Assembly: GCA_905178155.1 (NCBI GenBank)
Contig: CAJINV010000004.1
Coordinates: 9,462,625 to 9,526,624 of the forward strand
Direction: 5' to 3'
Length of the DNA stretch: 64,000 nt
Source: Amoebophrya sp. A120
Lineage: Eukaryota > Sar > Dinophyceae > Syndiniales > Amoebophryaceae
Shown here: positions 56,275-64,000 of the stretch, one piece after another
How the letters are laid out: each line of letters opens with the position of its first letter
How positions within the stretch are numbered: the first letter of the stretch is position 1
The notes under the pieces: generated by a model
The model's input: the letters and a program-made list of their open reading frames with translations, nothing else
What the model was told of the DNA's origin: nothing
Database searches by the model: none
Program-made: the position numbers and the translations under genes

Positions 56275-59200
56275 ATGGCTTCCTCCTGTAGTGCACCAAC
56301 CAAGAGAAAAGGACGACTGGTGCAACGACCAAGAGGAAAGGAAGTTGCGAAGAAGATGCAACTACTTCTGCACATTCTAGCATCAACAGCCAACGTCGCA
56401 AACGCCTGGACCGACACGGGACACATGATAGTGGCCAAAATTGCCGCGGACGGGCTGATATGAATTGCAAATGTGTCTGGGTCTGGAAGGTTGCAACTTG
56501 TGATGCAAATTTCACACAACACAAAGATCTGTGATGCATGAACGGCAAATGCGGCCCAAAACTTGGCACCAAAACAGGGAATTTGTTATGCGGATTAGGG
56601 ATGGGGACACCTTCTCAAGACGTGTGATGCTAGGGCCTGCATGCCAGACCTCCCAGATCATGCAAGAGCAGCATGGCAAATATCTGGACCCATCCAGAGC
56701 CAGACATGTTTGCATTTGATAGCTGAAGCCGGAGGAGCTCTCGTTTTTCCACAATTTGACGGACATGCTGTACCACCCCTCGGTGAAATATCCAGGAAAA
56801 AACACCCCTCCCCATCCAAATTGTAGTCATGCGAAACATGCATAAACTCCAGTGTCTGTCATGCAAAAAATGGATGTGGATGGATGTTTTTTCCTGGATA
56901 TGAAAGCAGCGCGCACCGGGGACTTTGTGAAGCCGGTGGACACGCTGTGGGGCGTGGCCAGCTGGAACGATAATATTGACATCGCGTATTTTTACGAGGA
57001 AGTTTTTGATGGTGCCAAAAGTTCTGCATCAACACGTCGGAAACGAAGAAATTTGCGACTCTGCTGTTCTTTCAGCTGCCGTGCCGCATCACTTAACATG
57101 TTGACGCGCGCGCGCCCACGCATTTCTCCATGCAGCACGAGCGCCGTTGGCCCCCTATCTTTCCTGCCTTTGCCGCGCCGCATTGCGCCTTCGCCGCCAC
57201 CGGCATTTTCCGTTTTGTTCAAAATAGCAGGTGATGATGTTTGCATTGACGCCGCCGGCACTGCGATTATTTCAGTCGCTAAGCACAGTCGTTCATCTCC
57301 TCCCCATTTGATGTTTCATCTGTTGCGTATGTCAAAGAAGATGAAGATGAAGAGAACACTGAAGCTGAACGAACAAGAAGATAAAAATCATGATCAACAA
57401 CTCTTATCAGGTTCCACTTTCAGAAAACGTGGCACTTTACCGACACGGTGGTGCGGCTCGACAAGGGCTGTAGATTGATCGGCGACGGACAGAAGATACC
57501 TGCTGCAGGAGGGCCGCATCTTCAGGAGGCTGGGAAGATGATCGCAAACAGGACAACAATCAGCCCGCTGCTGTCAACGTCGTCCACGACTCCCAGGGCC
57601 GCCGCGGTGCACGAACTCAACAAGGGGCACCAGCAGCACGTCGACTCCACGACGCCGAGGGCGGTCGGCAAAAGCGAGACGGGGCTGAGAAGTCTCCTCG
57701 GTGAAAAAGACAAAGAAGAAAATGACAAGCAGATGATGTCGATGAGTACCGACTACGGGGGATCAAACACAAACACCTGCGACAGCACCCACCCGCCCCG
57801 GCCCGACGAGAAGCACCAGGACGTTATCTACGGCCTGACCTCTGCCTACTACGGAGTGACCAGCGAGTATGGGTGTGTCAGGATCGAAAACGTCAAAGTT
57901 GAAATGATTTTTAATAATGCATAAAATGCATGACCCGAGGTACGTGTGTTGCAGAGCAGGCAATGGAGGCCGATTGTAAGCCTGTTTGGGGTTACAGCTC
58001 GAGCTGCTAAAGTAGCATGAGAAAATCGCTCTTCTTTGCCTCAACAGCATTACAAACTGGATTTAGTGACCACCGAAATTTGTCATGCGCCACTTCAAAA
58101 CTGGGTTCCAACTGGCATCCATTTTATGCATGACAAATCATTTGAACTTTGTCGATTTCGATGCTGACAGTTCCATAGCGAGGTGAGCAAGTGGAATGAC
58201 CCGGCCATCAAGAAGTTTCAGCAGGCGTGGTGGATTATGAAATGCAAAAGCATTGTACTAGTATACATTGCATTACAAATTAGCTATAGCTCAGCATTAG
58301 CATTACAAATGAAATTTGTAATGCTGTTTTACCTTTAGGAAAGAGATTTGTCATGCATAAACAGCAATTACTACGAGTGTGATACTTTTGCGGTGCATAT
58401 GGATCCGCATGCTGATCCACTTTCTCGGCGACCTGCACCAGCCCTTGCACGCCGCCGCGGGCTGCAGCGCGCGCCACCCAGAGGGGGACCTATCAAATGT
58501 AAAAATGTCTGGGTCTGGAAGATTCTGACACTTGTCATGCACGTTTTGGATGAGCCCTGATGTCTGTGATGCATGCCCTAGCAGCACAGATTTTTTGAGA
58601 GCTTCTTGATGCCTAAGTTGCATGACAAATGCCCTCTCCGCGTAGCAAGAATCACATTCCCTTTGGTACTCATGCAATACAGATATTTTTGGAATCCAAA
58701 TGCAGCATTACAAGTTGGACTCTTCCAGACCCAGACATTTTTACATTTGATAGGACCGGGGCGGAAACGAATTTGGGATCGAGACGAACATTAAGAATTA
58801 CTTCGAGGGTATGGAATGCAAATATGTCTGGGTCTGGAAAGTTGTGATGCTAAAAGTGAATGAGATTTCCACTGCAATACGGAGCCAAGCATGACAAATT
58901 TTTTGGCTGCCATGTCTTACGTATTCCGCGTGGCAAACTGCGTTTTTGCATGAAAGGTAAGACGGCTTTTTCGTGTCTACGCATCACAGATTCTTGAGTC
59001 GTGTCAGACTAGCATGACGAGTCTCGCAATCCCCCAGACCCAGACATATTTGCAATGCATAGAGGGAAGGGCGACCTTCGTCTCGGAGCTGCACTTGCTC
59101 TGGGACTTAGCGGGGGGCAGCTACGCCGCGGGACCGAATTGGCCGCTGAACGCCACGGGAGAGGCCTTCGTGGCGGAGGAGGCCAAGGTACTAGTACTTA

Positions 59201-59766
59201 CTTCGGTTCCGTTTCGCGTTGGTATGTTTCTCTCTTCGCAGCGCCGTGATGCAGCCGAGCATTTCGAATTCGTAATAAAATCGTTGCACCCCCGGTCCTC
59301 GTGATCTCGTATGGACATTTACATTTTTCCACCTTCCCAAATAAACAAGACACTTATCTTCAAAACTAAACTTGAACAGCGTCTCCGGCAAGAGTACGAA
59401 GCGAAGTACCCCGACGAGCCGACGACCGTGATGAAAACTTGCCCGCTGAGTTCCTTCAAGAAGTGGAAGCAGGAAAGCTGGAAAATCGCGACCAACACGG
59501 TGTACAAGAATCTCGTCGAGGACGCGATGGTGTCCGACGCATACCTGCAAACCGCACAGAAGACCTCGGGGGAGCGGATTGCGCTGGGTGGGTTCCGGTT
59601 GCAGGGCATGCTGCAGAAAATGTACAAGACACTGGTGGTCCTCGGAGGGGACAAGAAGGGCGAGGAGGAGGAACGGGTAATGAAGAAAACGCAGATAGGA
59701 AAAAATAATGCTGCGGAAGAAGTAGATGGGGACCAGGACAAAAATGCAGTGTCGATTTGGGTGTAG
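56275..59766 (+). CDS. S1/P1-type zinc-dependent nuclease, secreted
   Basis: Three-zinc nuclease cleaving single-stranded nucleic acids; in eukaryotic parasites this family is exported or lysosomal. Exons 56275-56458, 56727-56788, 56906-57001, 57424-57867, 58183-58235, 58405-58490, 58758-58809, 59067-59187, 59380-59766 give 1,485 nt, 494 residues. All nine expected zinc ligands are seen: the N-terminal Trp after a signal peptide (MQLLLHILASTANVANA-W), His in DTGHMIVAKIA, Asp in ASWNDNI, His in TWHFTDT, His/Asp/His in LIHFLGDLHQPLH, and His/Asp in ELHLLWD. DRGGN is also kept. Because Trp must be the mature N-terminus, translation probably starts at the second Met (56356). An insertion of about 120 Ser/Thr-rich residues and a C-terminal extension make it longer than fungal P1 (270). 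The 57002-57423 intron borders are by phase. Six introners interrupt it; their removal assembles the motifs. Confidence 0.92.
56459..56721. mobile_element. Introner element, family A (A11)
   Basis: 263 bp. Left TATGAATTGCAAATGTGTCT, right GACATGTTTGCATTTGATA. Exact duplication GCTGA. Excision joins KIAADGL to KPEELSFFHNL in frame. Confidence 0.94.
56789..56900. mobile_element. Introner element, family H (H2)
   Basis: 112 bp, same length as H1. Left TATCCAGGAAAAAACACCCC, right GATGTTTTTTCCTGGATA. Exact duplication TGAAA. It lies 62 nt after A11. Excision joins YHPSVK to AARTGDFVKPV in frame. Confidence 0.94.
57002..57423 (+). other. GT-AG intron in the S1/P1 nuclease gene
   Basis: 422 bp. 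Donor GAGGAA/GTTTTT, acceptor CCACTTTCAG/AAAACG. It joins IAYFYEE to KTWHFTDT, giving the zinc-binding His. The intron is open in the upstream frame, so a retained-intron form is possible on paper. Confidence 0.65.
57868..58177. mobile_element. Introner element, family K (K1)
   Basis: 310 bp, single copy here. Left TATGGGTGTGTCAGGATCGA, right end reads back as TATGGAACTGTCAGCATCGA; the arms match for about 55 bp. Exact duplication GCGAG. Excision joins YYGVTSE to VSKWNDPAIKK in frame. Confidence 0.93.
58236..58399. mobile_element. Introner element, family C (C10)
   Basis: 164 bp. Left TATGAAATGCAAAAGCATTG, right TGATACTTTTGCGGTGCATA. Exact duplication TGGAT. It lies 53 nt after K1. Excision joins QQAWWI to RMLIHFLGDLH in frame. 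Confidence 0.94.
58491..58752. mobile_element. Introner element, family A (A12)
   Basis: 262 bp. Left TATCAAATGTAAAAATGTCT, right ACATTTTTACATTTGATA. Exact duplication GGACC. Excision joins ARHPEGD to RGGNEFGIETN, restoring the family's GGN motif. Confidence 0.95.
58810..59061. mobile_element. Introner element, family A (A13)
   Basis: 252 bp. Left TATGGAATGCAAATATGTCT, right GACATATTTGCAATGCATA. Exact duplication GAGGG. It lies 52 nt after A12. Excision joins KNYFEG to RATFVSELHLLWD in frame. Confidence 0.95.
59188..59379 (+). other. GT-AG intron in the S1/P1 nuclease gene
   Basis: 192 bp. Donor GCCAAG/GTACTA, acceptor CTTGAACAG/CGTCT. It joins AFVAEEAK to RLRQEYEAKYP in frame. Confidence 0.8.
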
Positions 59767-60427
59767 TGAAGAAGAAGATTCCTCCTGGAGCACGACAGAG
59801 GTGAAGTAAAAGTGGAGATGAGGAGATGCAGTTCTTAATACGCCTATCAAATCACTACAAGTTTACGCGAGACGAGTAGTACTCGTCGAGTACAACAGTC
59901 ACATCATCGAAGATCCAGTCCGAGTCACCAGTTAAAGGCGCAGTGCAACAGCTGCGCCTGGTTTTCTTGACCACCTGGGCGGGACTACAGTCTGCAAGTT
60001 TGGGCAAGGTTCTGCATTTGCCTGTTCCACCGAGGACCTATTGTTCTCGCCGAACTTCTTCTCGCTGCGTACTAGTAGTCAATTGAATCCTAGTACAGAC
60101 GAGGCCCAGCAACGCGCTGGTGCTCGTGTTTGCTCCTGAATGCATACGCATACTTCATCTCTCAGGGTCGCCAGTCCTGGTCTCGCGAGGGGTGCTGGTA
60201 TTGCTTGAAAAAAATTAGGTGATGCCTGGCGAGAGAAAATGTGTCTTCCTTGTTGAGTACTAGGGGAGAGCGCTGCAGACAGCATAGCTTACCTCGAAAA
60301 AGCTTACTAGCACTACGCCGTGTTGATGCGTGAAGATCAAGATGAACCCCGTTCGCATTGACCAACGTGATAAAAGACGAGGAGTGTGGTCGAAAAGATT
60401 GGTTTCCGTATTTATTCAGCATTTGAA
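59767..60427. other. Intergenic region
   Basis: About 660 bp, no supported gene and no introner. It should hold the leader of the following gene, whose frame is open back to about 60386 without an ATG. Confidence 0.45.
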
Positions 60428-62077
60428 ATGTTCAAAATGATGAGGGGAACTAGTTCCTCCACGACCTCCCGAAAGTCCGCGGCCGTAGCAGACCGCGCAA
60501 CCGCGAAGAAGGAAACGCTCGCCGACCAGTTGCGACTGTGTTGGCGCCGGGAAACTGCGGGCATGTCCATCATTGGCAGCGAGAGTGACTGCAACGCAGT
60601 GGTGGTGTTGCTTGGGGGTGCGTCCGATAGAACCAGCAGCAGTACAACCGGCTTGTTCTTTCAGACACAGCATTGGATGACTGTGGAACACGTCAAGAGA
60701 CTGGAAAAATCAAGCAACGCTCTTGCCGCAACTACTGCCGAGCCTGAAATTACAGGTGGACGGGGACCAGCTGGTGGTGCGTCCTCGTCTGCAGCCTCCA
60801 GTAGCCGAGCTGGACAAAATAGCGTGTTCTCCAAGTTTCAAGAGCGGTCGAAGCAGATTCTTGCTGGTGCTGGAGGTGTCGACCCGAAAAACGTGTTGCA
60901 AGTTGTTTTGATTCTGCTCCCCCGGCCGCCGCATTGGGTACTCGTCAGACCGGGCAGTAAAAATTCTTCAAATCATTATTCCTCCTCTTCCTCCACCGCA
61001 GCGCTCGCTCGCGACTTCGTTTGGGAATTTCTGATGCCCAATGGCGTGGTGGAGCTGGAAGCCGAAGCTGGAGTGCAGCAGGCGGATGGACCATCTTCGG
61101 ACGCGTGGGTGCGGGAGGCCCAAGCACAGGCCTCGGACTGGGCGTGGGTGCGGGAGGCCTTGAGCAGGACTTTCACTGGCAGGCCGCCAGCAAGAGCCTT
61201 GATGAACAGCATTCGTACACAATCGACAGAACAAGCAGCAGCGAGTGCCGCGGGGGGAACGGGCGGAGCCATCGCGTCAAATGGTGCTCAAACGAGCAGC
61301 ACCGCCATTGGTGCAGCGGAGTCAGCACAGCATACATCAACACAACCTCCTATCACTGGCCAACCGGTGCCGTTTCGCTTCGACAGCACCGATCTGGTCG
61401 CTCTGCGAGCCGATTTTGCGAAGTTTGTCTCGCCGCCTCTCGACGTCGGAGCAGACAAGAATAACGTTTCCTCTGGTGCAAGAACAACGCCCCCGGGAGC
61501 ACACGCAGACCCCAGTCCAGACGTCCTCCGAGTCGAGGTGGCTTTACCCACGACGAAGAAGAAAAGCGGTACTACAACAAGTGGGGTCGTCGCAGACGAC
61601 AACCAGCACCAGCAGGGCGATGAAAGAACAACAAGCACTTCTAACACTATCCCCGCAGACGCGGCTCCGTTGAAAGTGAAATCTTCTCTACTCGCCTTCC
61701 GCACGAACAACGCACCGCTCTCGTTGCAGCAATTTGGCGCCGAATTTCTCGACCCCTTTCCGACCGCCGCGATGGTTTGCACCTGGGTCTCAAGGCCGGG
61801 AATATTGAACGGCTCCACCAAGAAAATTCTCCTGGTTTTGCTCTTCGCCCCAGAGCTGGATCCCCATGGCGGCGCGGTGCTGGCGTTTGCGAAGGAGAGT
61901 GTGCTGCCGTTTTTGAGGCAGGCGGTAGACGAGGTTGTTGCGGAAAGGGAGCAGAGTGGAGGTGGTTTCGAGATGAATGACATGCAGAATGAAATCCAAA
62001 TTGTCCAGTACGAGCTCAAAAATTCGCAAGAACTCACAGAAGACACACTGCAGCATTTAATGCGGGTGAGAACATGA
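60428..62077 (+). CDS. Unrecognised intronless protein, 549 residues
   Basis: A single open frame; ATG 60428 is the first in frame (MFKMMRGTSS). Two structured-looking parts are joined by Ser/Gly/Ala-rich linkers. The N-terminal part (LADQLRLCWRRETAGMSIIG, NAVVVLLGG, GLFFQTQHWMTVEHVKRLEK) and middle (VLQVVLILLPRPPHWVLVRPG, ARDFVWEFLMPNGVVELE) are rich in beta-type hydrophobic strands. The C-terminal part (AAMVCTWVSRPGILNGSTKK, ILLVLLFAPELDPHGGAVLAF, FLRQAVDEVVAE) ends in a Gln/Glu-rich helix. No known motif, signal peptide or TM segment is seen. No introner is present. A foldback element is inserted 12 bp after its stop codon. Confidence 0.7.
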   Translation: MFKMMRGTSSSTTSRKSAAVADRATAKKETLADQLRLCWRRETAGMSIIGSESDCNAVVVLLGGASDRTSSSTTGLFFQTQHWMTVEHVKRLEKSSNALAATTAEPEITGGRGPAGGASSSAASSSRAGQNSVFSKFQERSKQILAGAGGVDPKNVLQVVLILLPRPPHWVLVRPGSKNSSNHYSSSSSTAALARDFVWEFLMPNGVVELEAEAGVQQADGPSSDAWVREAQAQASDWAWVREALSRTFTGRPPARALMNSIRTQSTEQAAASAAGGTGGAIASNGAQTSSTAIGAAESAQHTSTQPPITGQPVPFRFDSTDLVALRADFAKFVSPPLDVGADKNNVSSGARTTPPGAHADPSPDVLRVEVALPTTKKKSGTTTSGVVADDNQHQQGDERTTSTSNTIPADAAPLKVKSSLLAFRTNNAPLSLQQFGAEFLDPFPTAAMVCTWVSRPGILNGSTKKILLVLLFAPELDPHGGAVLAFAKESVLPFLRQAVDEVVAEREQSGGGFEMNDMQNEIQIVQYELKNSQELTEDTLQHLMRVRT

Positions 62078-62083
62078 GAGGAG

Positions 62084-62089
62084 CTGGGG
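62084..62089. repeat. Target-site duplication of the foldback element, left copy
   Basis: CTGGGG, repeated exactly at 63462-63467 on the other side of the element. Confidence 0.85.
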
Positions 62090-63461
62090 CTATGAAGTCA
62101 CAAAATACAAAAAGGTGACAGGTAAAAACCTCGAATATAATCGAAATCCCGCAGTTTTATTTTGCCAATTTTGGTTGTTGGGAGGTGGTTTTTGGAAAGT
62201 AGGGGGGTTGGTTTTCGGGAGGTGTTTTTTTTTGTCGACGGGCAAAGAACCTACTGACACCGAGAGGAAGGCGCTTCGGTTTCCAGATGAAGGCGATTCA
62301 ATTTCTAGACGAAGGCAACTGAGTTTCCAGATGAAGGCAATTCAATTTGCCGACTAAGGCGCTCAATCTGCCAAATTTGGTTTTGAAGAGCTGATTTCTG
62401 CGCTCGCGTTTTTTGTTGTAAACGAAAAAAACCTTACAGAGACCTAGACCCCGCACACAAAAAGCATCGAAACGGTGGGGCCCGAGTGAGCTTCTTCATG
62501 ACACTGAGACCTTGGCCAAACATCGCACAAACGTGATCCATCGGCGCCGAAATGCAAACCGAGGACCTTCTTGGCCGCGACCAACGAGAGCGCGCGCTGT
62601 GCGACTGCGAGGAGATACGGGGGCCATGCAAGTCAGAGGCTTTTCATTTTTCAGGCAAAGCCAGGCAATTTTCTGGCAAATTCATCAAAGATTTGCGACA
62701 TGCGAAAAATTGGCAATTTCAAAAAATTTGGGAATTCTGAGGAAATTCCGGCAATTTTCGGGATTATTCGAAAAATTTCGCTGCAAATCTTCAAATAATC
62801 CCGAAAGTTTGGACTTTTCTCATCAAATTCCCAAATCTTTCGAAGTTGCCGTGCAGAAGTCCTTGAGCTTTCTCCAGAATTCGCTGACTTCCCTGCGCAT
62901 CTGCACCGAAACCCGCAAGCACCTTCGCAGAGAGCATTTGCTCACGGATCGCGGTGAAAAAGCTTCGCGCTGGGTTGTGGTGAAAAGGGCGATCCCGTTT
63001 TCGGTGAGGATGGCTTAGGTTTTTCCGATGTTTGGCTAAGGACTCAGCGCCGTGAAAAAGCTCACTCGGGCGCTGGTGCTCATGCGTTTTGTAGGCGGAG
63101 GCCTGATCTCAGTAAGCTGCTTTTTCGTTTATAAAAAAGAAAACGAACGCAAAAGCCGCTGGCTTTTCCGTTCGTATTCTTGGTTTTCGAGAGGTGGCCA
63201 ACCTCTCGAAAACCGAAGTCGGCAGATTGAATCACCTTGGTCGGCAAATCGAATCGCCTTAGTCGGGAAATTGAGTGGCCTTTTTCTCGGTGTTAGTAAG
63301 TTGTTTTTCCGCCTACAAAAAAAAAATAGTGGCCGGAAAACAGCCTCCCTACCTTCCCAAAACCACCTCCCGAAAACCGAAATCGGCGAAATAAAACTGC
63401 GAGATTTCGACTCTATTCAGGAAATTTACCTGTCACCTTTTTGTATTTTGTGCGTTCATAG
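62090..63461. mobile_element. Foldback-type transposable element with about 440-bp inverted arms
   Basis: The left end CTATGAAGTCACAAAATACA reads back from the right end as CTATGAACGCACAAAATACA. Complementarity continues, with small gaps, through an inner block (CCCGAGTGAGCTTCTTCA at about 62480; complement near 63070), so each arm is about 440 bp around a loop of about 490 bp. The arms contain short subrepeats (AAGGCGATTCAATTT-like). A nested palindrome lies at 63182-63218 (GGTTTTCGAGAGGT and complement). A perfect 6-bp duplication CTGGGG flanks it. No transposase frame is recognisable; probably non-autonomous. Confidence 0.88.
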
Positions 63462-63467
63462 CTGGGG
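63462..63467. repeat. Target-site duplication of the foldback element, right copy
   Basis: CTGGGG, matching 62084-62089. Confidence 0.85.
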
Positions 63468-64000
63468 CATCCACACCACATGATCTAAAGATAAAAATAT
63501 AGAAAAATGATCGTCCCGCGACTGCGCGGCGCCTCACAAATTTTCTTCGCAATTTTCAAAAAGCTTTTCCTTTTCGCACGACTTGAAAAGTTGTTTTGCG
63601 TCACATTTGGTGACGTTGGCAAGGTGGTATTCAAATCGCCTAGATTCATCGGTGAATGAAGAGAATTGAATTCACAGCCTCAACCTTCATGAACTTCTAT
63701 CAATCTGTCGTGAAAACCAGAACCAAATAAACCCGTCACAGGTCCTGAAGATGGTTTTCTGACTAGGCATAGGCATAAGATGGTGAACGTGTTGCGTCCC
63801 TGTACTATAGTTGTGACAAGTAAAAGCCCTTCAATAGTTGTTTCTCACGCCTGCTACACCAATGCACGATTAAAGTCCAGTATTAATCAAATTTATTTCC
63901 CTTTATGCTCCTTGTCAAAACATTCTACACCATTGCCTTTGCCAAGGACGAGTTATCTAATAAATTCATCCTGTGCGGCTAAAAAGCAGCTTACCCATAA
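63468..64000. other. Sequence right of the foldback element
   Basis: About 530 bp, AT-richer, no supported gene or repeat. It continues beyond the window. Confidence 0.45.

Noticed and set aside
62512-63018. Frame of 168 codons in the loop and arm of the foldback element
   Set aside because: It starts at a non-ATG codon, overlaps the inverted arm, and shows no transposase or nuclease motif.
1-64000. Dinoflagellate spliced-leader sequence, rRNA, tRNA and snRNA genes
   Set aside because: I looked for their characteristic strings and found none I could support. Short RNA genes can be missed by eye, so a covariance-model scan would be decisive.

Overview
The window looks like nuclear DNA of a protist, most likely an alveolate of the syndinian dinoflagellate (Amoebophrya-like) kind. 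Genes are broken by many short repeated introns with terminal inverted repeats (TIRs), i.e. introner elements (IEs), and protein families are eukaryotic: POP1, the U2AF large subunit, a DEAD-box helicase and an S1/P1 nuclease. The taxon is an inference from intron architecture; no rRNA, tRNA or spliced-leader sequence was recognised.

All supported genes lie on the + strand. In order: a GC-rich minisatellite and GC-rich tract (1-1265); an unrecognised ~1,040-residue protein (1485-6576); POP1 of RNase P/MRP (7349-11673); a giant coiled-coil protein of about 5,283 residues in 19 exons (12227-31889); a U2AF65-like splicing factor that lacks the middle RRM (32928-35783); a GC-rich island without a supported gene (36251-37680); a ubiquitin-like/BAG-like protein (38327-39526); a DEAD-box RNA helicase (40083-43614); a 106-residue single-TM protein (44126-44821); a second small membrane protein (45658-46770); a tentative tiny two-exon gene (47633-47874); a multi-pass membrane protein of about 1,430 residues (48695-55541); an S1/P1 zinc nuclease (56275-59766); an intronless unrecognised protein (60428-62077); and a foldback transposable element of about 1.37 kb with a 6-bp target duplication (62090-63461).

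The main result is a set of 43 intact introner elements in 11 TIR families (called A to K here). Each begins TAT and ends ATA (one copy ends ATG; one, C2, has a displaced right end), and each is flanked by a 5-bp duplication: 33 exact, 8 with one mismatch, 2 weaker. In almost every gene, deleting each element plus one duplication copy restores one continuous reading frame. For POP1, the giant protein, U2AF, the helicase, the nuclease and others the summed exon length is an exact multiple of three and conserved motifs join across the junctions. Most of these borders cannot be GT-AG whatever way the duplication is split, while the same genes also hold ordinary GT-AG introns. Elements often sit in pairs about 51-56 nt apart. 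No transposase for them is visible here.

The most interesting functional coincidence is that the window also encodes the 3'-splice-site factor U2AF65 in a reduced form, itself interrupted by four IEs. I worked by eye, so TIR, frame and motif statements are direct readings; family names rest on motif matches and not on searches.
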